From positions 1-44,972 of the forward strand of contig JACNKZ010000049.1 in the NCBI GenBank assembly GCA_014381785.1: a DNA stretch of 44,972 bases. The letters run 5' to 3'. A program made the translations under genes and the position numbers. Numbering within the stretch: the stretch's first letter is position 1; each line of letters begins with the position of its first letter. This document shows, in pieces, positions 8,809 through 16,158 of the stretch. Source of the DNA: Kiritimatiellota bacterium (GTDB lineage Bacteria > Verrucomicrobiota > Kiritimatiellia > Kiritimatiellales > Tichowtungiaceae). Below the pieces are notes generated by a model. The model was given only the letters and a program-made list of their open reading frames with translations, ran no database searches and had not been told where the DNA came from.

Positions 8809-9999
8809 ATGAAAAAACTCATTTTCCTTTTCCTGTTATCCGCCTGCTGCACCGCCTCAGCCCAGGTCCGGGTGGCAAAGTCCGCAGATCGCAAATTAAC
8901 GATCAATCTGGCCGGCCTGCGCATCAGCGGCCCGGCTGCACAGCAGGTTTTCCAAACATTGGAAAACGACCTGCGCCTGTCCGGATGGTTCCAGCCAATG
9001 CGCGGCGGCGGCGACCTGCAGCTGAGCGGATCGGTTGATCAAAACGGCTCCAACGTCAAAGCCTCACTGCAGGTGACCCGCGCGGCAGACCGCGCCCTTC
9101 TACTTTCCAAAGGCTACTCCCTTGAGGCCGCCCGTGCCCGCACTCTGGCCCACCGCGCGGCGGACGATATCGTCGAGGCCATCACCGGCCGCAAAGGAAT
9201 CGCCTCCACCAAGATTGCCGTGATCGGCACCCAGTCGGGCGCTAAAGAAATCTATCTCTGCGATGCGGACGGCGGGGGACGGGTACAGCTCACCCGGGAC
9301 AGAAGTATTGTGGTGGGCCCCAACTGGGGGCCGGACGGCAATTCACTGGTTTACACTTCTTTCATGCGAGGCTTTCCCGATGTCTATTCCGTCAACCTGC
9401 GCAGCGGGAAGCGCGAAGGGCTCGCGAGCTACAGCGGCCTCAATACCGGGGCGGCGCTGTCGCCCAACGGCAAAGAACTGGCGCTGATTCTCTCCAAGGA
9501 CGGCAACCCGGAGCTTTACATCCAGACGCTCCGAGGCAAAAAATTGACCCGCCTCACCTCCACGCTGCGCGCCACGGAGGCCAGCCCGACCTGGTCGCCA
9601 GACGGACAGCATCTGGTTTATGTCTCGGATCGCAACGGGACGCCGCAACTCTATAAAATCAGCCGCACCGGCGGCCGACCGCAGCTCATCAGCAGCCGGG
9701 GAACAGAAAATGTCGCTCCGGACTGGGGGCCGAATGGGCTGATTACCTGCGCCAGCCGCTCCGGCGGCCGCTATCACATCGCAATCATTCATCCCTCCAC
9801 GGGCGAAACCCGTTACCTTCCAAACGACGGGGCCGATTATGAGGATCCGTCATGGGCTCCCGATGGACGTCATCTGGTCGCCACCCGCTCTGTACGCTAC
9901 CGATCCAGCCTCTACCTCCTTGACACAGTCAGCGACGCTCCGGTAGCTTTGATCTCTGGCGGCGGGGACTGGATTTCTCCGGCCTGGGCGCCACAATAA
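8809..9999 (+). CDS. tolB: Tol-Pal system periplasmic beta-propeller protein TolB
   Basis: A signal peptide (K-K-L-I-F-L-F-L-L-S-A-C-C-T-A-S-A) precedes an N-terminal alpha/beta domain that includes D-D-I-V-E-A-I-T-G. Successive WD-like propeller blades follow with the TolB hallmarks P-N-W-G-P-D-G-N-S-L-V-Y, A-A-L-S-P-N-G-K-E-L-A-L, P-T-W-S-P-D-G-Q-H-L-V-Y and P-S-W-A-P-D-G-R-H-L-V. Its 396 residues are slightly short of E. coli (430). TolB shuttles between Pal and TolA/OmpA. The palindrome at 8949-8965 is read as F-Q-T-L-E-N within the N-terminal domain. The ATG at 8809 follows an AAGGAA-like site. Confidence 0.95.
   Translation: MKKLIFLFLLSACCTASAQVRVAKSADRKLTINLAGLRISGPAAQQVFQTLENDLRLSGWFQPMRGGGDLQLSGSVDQNGSNVKASLQVTRAADRALLLSKGYSLEAARARTLAHRAADDIVEAITGRKGIASTKIAVIGTQSGAKEIYLCDADGGGRVQLTRDRSIVVGPNWGPDGNSLVYTSFMRGFPDVYSVNLRSGKREGLASYSGLNTGAALSPNGKELALILSKDGNPELYIQTLRGKKLTRLTSTLRATEASPTWSPDGQHLVYVSDRNGTPQLYKISRTGGRPQLISSRGTENVAPDWGPNGLITCASRSGGRYHIAIIHPSTGETRYLPNDGADYEDPSWAPDGRHLVATRSVRYRSSLYLLDTVSDAPVALISGGGDWISPAWAPQ
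8949..8965. repeat. Palindrome TTTCCAA-ACA-TTGGAAA in tolB
   Basis: Perfect arms, centred at 8957, translated F-Q-T-L-E-N in the N-terminal domain of TolB. I see no clear partner at 31 or 42 bp. Confidence 0.85.
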
Positions 10000-10026
10000 A
10001 ACAACTGGAACACAAAGGGGTTCACG

Positions 10027-10527
10027 ATGAAAAAACAAACTCTATTTATTATCTTTCTTCTAATCGCAGCAGCCCTGACCGGGTGCCAGAGCCCCGGAAG
10101 AAATCCTGCAGGTGTCTACGGATCCGGCAGTGAATACGGCGTAGCCGGCAGCATCCCGCTGGCGGACCGTTTTACAGGCGGAGCCGAGCACCCCGGAATG
10201 TTCGAGTCCGTTCTCTTCGCCTACGACAGCTCGCAAGTAAGCGCGACAGAACGGAGTAAGATTGAAGCCGTTGCCCAGCATCTGAAACAAAATCCTGCTG
10301 TCGCCGTTATTGTTGAAGGTCACAGCGATGAACGGGGAAGCCGCGAATACAATCTGGCCCTTGGCGAACGCCGCGCACTGGCCGTTCGCTCCTACCTCTC
10401 CGGCCTCGGCATTGAGGTGGAACGCATCCAGACCAAAAGCATGGGCGAAGAGAAGCCGGCGAGTCTGGAACACAACGACTCCGCATGGAGCCAAAACCGT
10501 CGCGGGGAGTTTATTCTCTACTACTAA
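10027..10527 (+). CDS. pal: Peptidoglycan-associated outer-membrane lipoprotein Pal
   Basis: The 166-residue product has a lipoprotein signal ending A-A-L-T-G-C (lipidated Cys20). Its OmpA-C domain contains V-I-V-E-G-H-S-D-E-R-G-S-R-E-Y-N and L-G-E-R-R-A-L-A-V-R-S-Y-L, the residues that hold meso-diaminopimelate of peptidoglycan. The N-terminal linker is unusually Gly-rich. It closes the tol-pal block, 27 bp after tolB, and no cpoB/ybgF follows. The 32-bp gap to the next gene has no terminator, so the downstream genes may be cotranscribed. Confidence 0.95.
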   Translation: MKKQTLFIIFLLIAAALTGCQSPGRNPAGVYGSGSEYGVAGSIPLADRFTGGAEHPGMFESVLFAYDSSQVSATERSKIEAVAQHLKQNPAVAVIVEGHSDERGSREYNLALGERRALAVRSYLSGLGIEVERIQTKSMGEEKPASLEHNDSAWSQNRRGEFILYY

Positions 10528-10559
10528 ACACCCTCCCGGACCCCTGAAATCTTAACTTC

Positions 10560-11759
10560 ATGCTGAGCACGTATAACTTATTCGCGTTTATGTCGCAGCT
10601 GCCCTTGGTCGAAGCCGGGCAGCTGCTTCTTGTCATAGGTATTGCATTCGCAGTCATTACGCTGATCGCAAGCATGTATCGTTTTCACCAAATGATTGCG
10701 CTTGAGGAAAAAGACCTCGCAACGATCGACGCCTGTAATGACTATTTTTTCGTTCAGGTCACCCGCTATCTAAGCAAAATCAACCGTGTATCCGGCGGAT
10801 TCGGGGTCATCGTTATCCAGTTTCAAACCGAAAACGACAACCTGCGTGCTATACAGGAAAAGCTGTTGCACCTTGCGAGGGGCCTGATTCGTGATGAGCG
10901 CGACAAAGCCTGTCTTTTTGGTGAGAATTGCGTGGCAGCGATTATCGACACCGAAGAAGATCGGGTGGAAAATGTTGCCGCGCGCCTTGTTGTCGATCTC
11001 ATTAATGCCCTGCCTTCAATTGCAGAAATCTCTGCGTTACGGGCCGGGGCCAGCTCCTTTCCCGGGCACGGACTGACTACGCAAACCCTTATTGATACGG
11101 CAACCAACGCAATGGAAAAGGCCCTTTTCGATCAATCCGCATCGGTTTTTACAGCCCCCTTGCCGGATAAAGAGGAAGAGGAGCCGGAAATAGAAGAGAT
11201 CGGCGAGCTCAGCAAAGAAGACAAAAGCTCCTCCATTGACCGCCTGACCGGCGTTCTCAAGCCGGAAGTCATCGGCTCCTACATGCGCAAATACCTCTCT
11301 GAAATCCGCTATAAGAAAGATCCGGCTACCGTACTCTGCGCCGGCATCAACCGGATCGATCACATCATCCAGCTGCACGGAGAGGACGCCGCCGATCAAG
11401 TCATCGCCGGGGTAAGCGGCGTACTGCAGCGCCTGACCCGGGAAAGCGACCTCATCGGCCGCTACCATCGCGACGACTTTCTCATCCTCGCGCCCTGCTC
11501 CATAGAACAGGGCGAAATGATTGCCATTCGCCTTCGCAACGCCGTACAGAAAGAGGTCTTTCTCTTTGAAGGCAGACGAATCAAAACCTCGATCAGTGTC
11601 GGCATCAGCGCGCATCCCGAACACGGCCGCACGCTGCGCGACCTGTTCCGGGGAGCCTATGCGGCCTTGACCATTATCCGCGAATGGAACACCAGCGCCT
11701 GTCTGGTTTATAACCCTGCTCAACACGACAAACGAGGTGTCCATGAGCCGATCTCTTAA
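10560..11759 (+). CDS. Membrane-anchored protein with two degenerate GGDEF-like domains
   Basis: 399 residues with one N-terminal membrane helix (~18-40). Residues ~60-200 show the GGDEF fold outline but L-F-G-E-N-C-V-A where the signature should be, then S-S-F-P-G-H-G followed by an A-x-x-A-M-E-K-A-style helix. Residues ~225-390 form a second, clearer GGDEF domain (D-R-L-T-G-V-L-K, ending S-I-S-V-G-I-S-A-H-P-E-H-G). There the signature is Y-H-R-D-D-F instead of G-G-D/E-E-F. Both Gly residues needed to bind GTP are missing in each domain, so diguanylate cyclase activity is unlikely; it may bind c-di-GMP or GTP, or act structurally. It overlaps pdxJ by 17 bp and follows pal, suggesting an envelope or division-linked role. 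Confidence 0.8.
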   Translation: MLSTYNLFAFMSQLPLVEAGQLLLVIGIAFAVITLIASMYRFHQMIALEEKDLATIDACNDYFFVQVTRYLSKINRVSGGFGVIVIQFQTENDNLRAIQEKLLHLARGLIRDERDKACLFGENCVAAIIDTEEDRVENVAARLVVDLINALPSIAEISALRAGASSFPGHGLTTQTLIDTATNAMEKALFDQSASVFTAPLPDKEEEEPEIEEIGELSKEDKSSSIDRLTGVLKPEVIGSYMRKYLSEIRYKKDPATVLCAGINRIDHIIQLHGEDAADQVIAGVSGVLQRLTRESDLIGRYHRDDFLILAPCSIEQGEMIAIRLRNAVQKEVFLFEGRRIKTSISVGISAHPEHGRTLRDLFRGAYAALTIIREWNTSACLVYNPAQHDKRGVHEPIS

Positions 11760-12474
11760 GCTGGGCGTTAACATCGACCATGTCGCCACCCTGCGACAGG
11801 CACGCGGAACGGTCTACCCCGACCCCGTAGAGGCTGCAAAAATCTGCGCCCGGGCCGGGGCCGATAGCATTACCGTCCACCTGCGCGAAGACCGTCGCCA
11901 CATTCAAGACGCCGATGTCTACCGCCTCAGCAAAGAGTGCCCCCTGCCCATCAATCTGGAAATGGCCAACGCCGAAGAAATCGTGCAGATCGCTCTGGAA
12001 GTTCAACCGGCCGAAGTCTGCCTCGTTCCGGAAAAACGGCAGGAACTCACCACCGAAGGCGGCCTGGATGTCATCGGAAATTTCCAACCATTGGAAAAAA
12101 CCGTCCAGCGACTTCAGGAGAACGGATCGCTCGTCAGCCTGTTTGTCGATCCCGATGAAAAAACACTTGAAGCCTGCGCTCAAACGGGAGCCCGCGTTGT
12201 GGAACTGCACACCGGCGCATTCTGCGACGCAACCGATCCCGCGGAAGTAGCCGCCCTGCTCCGGAAACTGATTGCCGGCGCAGAAACCGCGCATCGACTG
12301 GGTCTGCAGGTCAATGCCGGACACGGCATTAATCTGAACAACCTGCCGCGCATCCTGACCCTTCCCCACCTAGACACACTCAACATTGGCCACAGCATCA
12401 TCGCCCGCGCGGTTTTCCACGGTTTGGAACATGCGGTGCGTGAACTGATCGCGGCCATGAACCCGACACCATGA
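11743..12474 (+). CDS. pdxJ: Pyridoxine 5'-phosphate synthase PdxJ
   Basis: PdxJ condenses 1-deoxyxylulose 5-phosphate with 3-amino-2-oxopropyl phosphate to give pyridoxine 5'-phosphate in the DXP-dependent vitamin B6 route. The 243 residues match the family. Landmarks are L-G-V-N-I-D-H-V-A-T-L-R-Q-A-R-G, H-L-R-E-D-R-R-H-I, P-E-K-R-Q-E-L-T-T-E-G-G-L-D-V and V-N-A-G-H-G-I-N. I chose ATG 11743 because the family begins within a few residues of L-G-V-N-I-D-H; a GAGG lies 10 bases upstream. Its stop overlaps the next start (ATGA). It carries a palindrome (12081-12097, F-Q-P-L-E-K) and a degenerate one near its end (12414-12430). Confidence 0.97.
   Translation: MSRSLKLGVNIDHVATLRQARGTVYPDPVEAAKICARAGADSITVHLREDRRHIQDADVYRLSKECPLPINLEMANAEEIVQIALEVQPAEVCLVPEKRQELTTEGGLDVIGNFQPLEKTVQRLQENGSLVSLFVDPDEKTLEACAQTGARVVELHTGAFCDATDPAEVAALLRKLIAGAETAHRLGLQVNAGHGINLNNLPRILTLPHLDTLNIGHSIIARAVFHGLEHAVRELIAAMNPTP
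12081..12097. repeat. Palindrome TTTCCAA-CCA-TTGGAAA in pdxJ
   Basis: Perfect arms, centred at 12089, translated F-Q-P-L-E-K just after the conserved T-T-E-G-G-L-D-V. Compared from memory with E. coli PdxJ, the spacing to the next conserved V-S-L-F is unchanged, so the site replaces residues rather than adding them. Confidence 0.85.
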
Positions 12475-12959
12475 AATTCACCGCCATCGACTTTGAAACC
12501 GCCACCGGAATGCGCAGCAGTGCCTGCGCAGTCGGCATTGTTACGGTCGAAGACGGAGCCATCACCGAAGAGTTCCACTCGCTCATCCAGCCACCCAGCA
12601 ACGCCTACTTCGGAATGAACATTGCGGTGCACGGCATCCGCCCTGCCGACACAATGGATGCGCCGACGTTTGACGAGCTCTACCCCGAAATCAAACAACG
12701 ACTTCTGGGCCGGACGATAGTGGCGCACAACGAAGCCTTTGACCGAAGCGTCCTCCGGCGCACCATGGAACACTACGCGCTCGACTACGCCGAACTGGAA
12801 CTGGCCGAGCGCTGGGAATGCACCATGCGGATCTACAAGACCAAAGGTTTTGTGCCGTACAAGCTGAACGCCTGCTGCGAACGGCTCGGCATCGCGCTCC
12901 GGCATCACGAAGCCCTCTCCGACGCCATCGGCTGCGCACACCTCTACCTGTTGCGATAA
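12471..12959 (+). CDS. DEDDh-family 3'-5' exonuclease (DnaQ-like)
   Basis: This 162-residue protein consists of a single exonuclease domain. The metal-binding residues are in place: D7 and E9 in A-I-D-F-E-T, D91 in V-A-H-N-E-A-F-D, and H146/D151 in R-H-H-E-A-L-S-D-A, which makes it DEDDh. It resembles the DnaQ-like fold of DNA polymerase III epsilon and short stand-alone exonucleases. It lacks polymerase-binding extensions, so the substrate (DNA repair intermediate or RNA) is not set by the sequence. Its ATG overlaps the pdxJ stop (ATGA), indicating coupled translation. Confidence 0.88.
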   Translation: MKFTAIDFETATGMRSSACAVGIVTVEDGAITEEFHSLIQPPSNAYFGMNIAVHGIRPADTMDAPTFDELYPEIKQRLLGRTIVAHNEAFDRSVLRRTMEHYALDYAELELAERWECTMRIYKTKGFVPYKLNACCERLGIALRHHEALSDAIGCAHLYLLR

Positions 12960-12999
12960 AACATTCGACGAGGCAGAACGCGCTGTTTATCCTGCGGGC

Positions 13000-14502
13000 A
13001 TGAAAACGATCTCTTCCGCTGACATGCGCGAACTCGACCGCCGGACCATCGAAGAATTCAACGTTCCCGGCGACGTGCTGATGGAGCGCGCCGGACAAGG
13101 GGTCGCTGAGATTACACTCGATATTCTCACCGCCCGGATGAGCGACTCGGTGCTGCTCATCGCCGGAACCGGAAACAACGGAGGCGATGTATTTGCCGCC
13201 GCCAGCTTTCTCGCTGAAGCCGAGCTGGATGTAACCGTCTGGATTTGCGGATCGAAACGGAAAATCAAAGGCGATGCGGAATATCATCTGAAAAAAATGA
13301 TCCGCCGCGGGATCCAGCCCGTCGAAATCACCAACCCTGAGGATCTCGCCCTGGAGCGCACGCCCGCCGTCATTGTGGACGGCCTGCTTGGCACCGGCGC
13401 CACCGGCGCGCCGCGCGGTTTTATGAGCGAGGTGATCAACTTCATCAATAAGGAGGCGCAGCGCAGCTTTATTCTTTCAGTCGATATTCCCTCCGGCGTG
13501 GATGCCGACACCGGGATCGCGGAAGGCAGCGCCGTCCGCGCCAACCTCACCGCCACCATGTGCCTGCCCAAAACCGGCCTGATTCGGCCTGAGGCGATCC
13601 CATACGTTGGGAATATTGAAGTGATCGACATCGGCATTCCCTCCATTCTGAAAGAACAGGTTCCGGCCTGTCCCGATGCGGAGCTGATCGACCGGGCCAA
13701 CCTGCTGATTCCATTTCGCGGCAACGAAACCCACAAGGGCCATCACGGTCATGTGCTGCTGATTGGCGGTTCGGTCGGAACCACAGGAGCCATCGCCATG
13801 GCCGCGCGCGCCGCGCTGCGCTCCGGCGCGGGGCTTGTCAGCGTGCTGGCACCCGAAGAGGTCTATCCAATTGTCGCGCAGGCCGCCGGACCTGAAATCA
13901 TGGTGCACCCTTTTCCTGACATTGGAAAACTGAGTGTCGATTTTTCCAAGGTTTGGAAAAAAGTGAATGCGGTTTGTGTCGGGCCCGGCCTCGGACAGCA
14001 TCCAGAGTTCATTGAGCAACTCTTGAAGGTATGCCCGGTTCCGCTGGTGCTCGACGCGGATGCGTTATGCGTATCGCCGGAGAAGATTGCCGCGGCCAAC
14101 TGTCCGGTGGTGCTCACACCGCATCCCGGCGAGTTTGAGCGGTTGTTCGGCGAGCCGGTCAGCGACCGCTGGGCGCAGACCCGCGCCGCCGCAGACCGTA
14201 CCAGCCAAACCGTTGTGCTGAAAGGCGCGGGAACGGTTGTGGCGCACCCGGACTATAAAATGGGGGTGAACATGAGCGGGAACCCCGGTATGGCAACGGC
14301 CGGCTCCGGCGATGTGCTTACCGGAATTCTCAGCGCCCTGCTGGGTCGGGGCATGGAGCCGTTTGAGGCCGCCATCACTGGCGTGCACCTGCACGGGCTG
14401 GCTGGCGACATTGCCGCAGAGGAGATGACGCAGGAGGCGATGATTGCCACAGATATCATCCTCGCCCTGCCCGATGCGTTCCGCATGATTCAGTTCAGTT
14501 AA
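13000..14502 (+). CDS. nnr: Bifunctional NAD(P)H-hydrate epimerase / ADP-dependent NAD(P)H-hydrate dehydratase
   Basis: The enzyme repairs hydrated NADH/NADPH. The N-terminal YjeF_N domain (~1-215) epimerises the S/R forms and has A-G-T-G-N-N-G-G-D-V-F-A-A-A and V-D-G-L-L-G-T-G. The C-terminal ribokinase-like domain (~225-500) dehydrates the S form and has the catalytic N-P-G-M-A-T-A-G-S-G-D-V-L-T-G motif. 500 residues is normal for the fusion. The segment P-D-I-G-K-L-S-V-D-F-S-K-V-W-K-K is encoded by two palindromic sites 31 bp apart. Its 3' end overlaps the convergent phosphofructokinase gene by 8 bp. Confidence 0.95.
   Translation: MKTISSADMRELDRRTIEEFNVPGDVLMERAGQGVAEITLDILTARMSDSVLLIAGTGNNGGDVFAAASFLAEAELDVTVWICGSKRKIKGDAEYHLKKMIRRGIQPVEITNPEDLALERTPAVIVDGLLGTGATGAPRGFMSEVINFINKEAQRSFILSVDIPSGVDADTGIAEGSAVRANLTATMCLPKTGLIRPEAIPYVGNIEVIDIGIPSILKEQVPACPDAELIDRANLLIPFRGNETHKGHHGHVLLIGGSVGTTGAIAMAARAALRSGAGLVSVLAPEEVYPIVAQAAGPEIMVHPFPDIGKLSVDFSKVWKKVNAVCVGPGLGQHPEFIEQLLKVCPVPLVLDADALCVSPEKIAAANCPVVLTPHPGEFERLFGEPVSDRWAQTRAAADRTSQTVVLKGAGTVVAHPDYKMGVNMSGNPGMATAGSGDVLTGILSALLGRGMEPFEAAITGVHLHGLAGDIAAEEMTQEAMIATDIILALPDAFRMIQFS
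13912..13959. repeat. Pair of TTTCCAA-N3-TTGGAAA palindromes in nnr, 31 bp apart
   Basis: The perfect copy is 13943-13959 (GGT spacer, centre 13951), read F-S-K-V-W-K-K. A copy with two left-arm mismatches lies at 13912-13928 (ACA spacer, centre 13920), read F-P-D-I-G-K. The same DNA word is therefore translated in two different frames within 16 codons. Confidence 0.85.
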
Positions 14503-15790
14503 GCAGGTTGGACGCCTGATGCGTGGATTGCAGGACGGTCTGCCAGAACCAACTTTGCGGATCGATCATTTTGCGTGCGCCGATTAACGGAATCGGCAGA
14601 TGCACCAGCCGGTCGTTATGCAGACCGACAATCACATTGGTCAATCCCGCCATCGCGGCGTGTACCGCATTGTTGCCGAGCCGCAGGCAATACATGGAGT
14701 CATTGGCATTGGCGCGCCGGGATCGAATGTTGTAGCCGGGATCGAAATACTTGACGTTAATCTCCATTTTTTCCTCAGCAAAATGATTCTGCATTTCATC
14801 CCGCAGAAACACACCAATGTCACCCAGCTTCTTGTTGCCTGATTTATCGCGGCCATCACCGCCCGCCAGAAGATTCTGTCCGGCACCTTCCGCCACCACC
14901 ACCACCGCATGCTGCTTGCGCTGCAGGCGCTCTTTGAGGTGAGCGAAGAATCCGTTCGGTCCGTGTAAATCGAATGGCACTTCCGGAACAAGGCAGAAGT
15001 TCACATTGCTGTTGGCCAGCGTGGCGGATGCGGCGATCCAGCCGGATTCGCGACCCATGAGTTTGACTAACCCCACCCCGTTGCGGAAGGCTTTCGCCTC
15101 GGAATGGGCATTGGTGATGATTTCCCAGGTGGCTTCCACGGCGGTTTCAAATCCAAAGCTACGCTGAATCACATTGATGTCGTTATCGATTGTTTTCGGG
15201 ATGCCGACCACCGCAATGGGCAGATTGCGTTTTTTAACTCCCTCGACAATATCGCGGGCGCCGCGCTGCGTACCGTCGCCGCCGATAGTGAACAGCACAT
15301 TCACGCCGTAGTGAATCAGTGTGTCAATAATCTCTTCCGTGTCCTGCCCGCCGCGCGAGGTTTTCAGGATGGTGCCGCCTTTTTCGTGGATCTCATCGGT
15401 GTTGGTGGTGTTGAGCTCCATCGGGTAGTGATAGTACTTCGCGACCAGCCCCTCATAGCCGTACTGGAAGCCGATGACTTTTTTAACGCCATACCCTTCC
15501 AAGCTGCAGAAGGTCAGCGCGCGAATCACATCGTTGAGTCCCGGGCAGAGGCCACCGCAGGTGACAATCCCGACCACCGTCTCTTCCAGGTTGAAGTAGA
15601 TTTTTTTGCGCGGACCGGCCAGCTCGAAAAACTCAATGTCGCTGATGTTTTCCAGCGTGCAGAAATCTTTGGTGCGGCTGCCGCGGGCGATGCCTTCATT
15701 TTCGTAAAAACGGCTGATATCATCTTTCAGCGGTGAATCAAATTTGCATTCGCCCAGCGAGTCGGGGCGGATAATTTTGGGCTCGATCAT
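14495..15790 (-). CDS. pfkA: 6-phosphofructokinase, ATP-type (long PFK subgroup)
   Basis: 431 residues of the PfkA superfamily: G-G-L-C-P-G-L-N-D-V near residue 78, then T-I-G-G-D-G-T-Q-R-G-A and G-I-P-K-T-I-D-N-D-I. The Gly in G-G-D-G-T (Asp in PPi enzymes) argues for ATP as donor. The Lys in P-K-T-I-D-N-D is the form shared with plant PFKs and the TP0108-like bacterial subgroup. The enzyme commits fructose 6-phosphate to glycolysis. SD AGGAG lies 7 bases before the ATG and is partly enclosed in a hairpin (15799-15820). The 3' end overlaps nnr by 8 bp in convergent orientation. Confidence 0.92.
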   Translation of the reverse strand: MIEPKIIRPDSLGECKFDSPLKDDISRFYENEGIARGSRTKDFCTLENISDIEFFELAGPRKKIYFNLEETVVGIVTCGGLCPGLNDVIRALTFCSLEGYGVKKVIGFQYGYEGLVAKYYHYPMELNTTNTDEIHEKGGTILKTSRGGQDTEEIIDTLIHYGVNVLFTIGGDGTQRGARDIVEGVKKRNLPIAVVGIPKTIDNDINVIQRSFGFETAVEATWEIITNAHSEAKAFRNGVGLVKLMGRESGWIAASATLANSNVNFCLVPEVPFDLHGPNGFFAHLKERLQRKQHAVVVVAEGAGQNLLAGGDGRDKSGNKKLGDIGVFLRDEMQNHFAEEKMEINVKYFDPGYNIRSRRANANDSMYCLRLGNNAVHAAMAGLTNVIVGLHNDRLVHLPIPLIGARKMIDPQSWFWQTVLQSTHQASNLLN

Positions 15791-15798
15791 TAAAAACT

Positions 15799-15820
15799 CC
15801 TGAAGGGTTAAACCGTCAGG
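15799..15820 (-). promoter_or_regulatory. Hairpin overlapping the pfkA Shine-Dalgarno
   Basis: On the minus strand CCTGA (15820-15816) and TCAGG (15803-15799) pair, with inner GGTT/AACC. The right arm includes part of the AGGAG ribosome site at 15801-15797. The structure could restrict initiation. No known riboswitch consensus is visible. Confidence 0.35.
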
Positions 15821-15908
15821 GAATATAAGAGAATCCCCTGCGAATAAAACGAAATTAAGCGACTGTTTTCGTGTCCGCCAGCCAGCCAGCCGATCCTACA
15901 GCCGCAAT

Positions 15909-16158
15909 GGGGTCAGACCAGAATGGCACTAAGTTAAGCCAGTTTTAATGCTGGAGAAATTAATTAACGGGCATGTTTAACCGCGGATTACGCGGATGTA
16001 TACGGATGAACCGGAGTGAGTGCTTTCTAGAAAACAAACCATTTTCAGCCCAACTTGCCGGCTGGTGGATTTTAAAAGGATGCTCCTGCCTTATCCGTGC
16101 TATCAGCGCAATCCGCGGTTGAAATTCCCTTAACTTAGTGCCATTCGGGTCAGACCAC
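15909..16158. repeat. ~250-bp MITE/REP-doublet-like element with 28-bp inverted ends
   Basis: The left end reads GGTCAGACC (15911-15919) then GAATGGCACTAAGTTAAG (15921-15938). The right end is the exact reverse complement of the 18-mer (16129-16146) followed by GGGTCAGACC. The interior carries a nested pair: CCGCGGATTACGCGGAT near 15980-15996 and GCAATCCGCGGTT near 16108-16120, in opposite orientation. The right end contains the stop codon of the dGTPase gene (TGA at 16152-16150). No coding potential is seen inside. The GGTCAG core matches the REP unit beside the transposase at the window start. The remaining gap 15821-15908 has no recognisable feature. Confidence 0.75.

Noticed and set aside
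12414-12430. TTTCCAC-GGT-TTGGAAC in pdxJ as a full site
   Set aside because: Two mismatches and a location in a conserved PdxJ C-terminal helix; kept only as a degenerate candidate and not counted among the 18.
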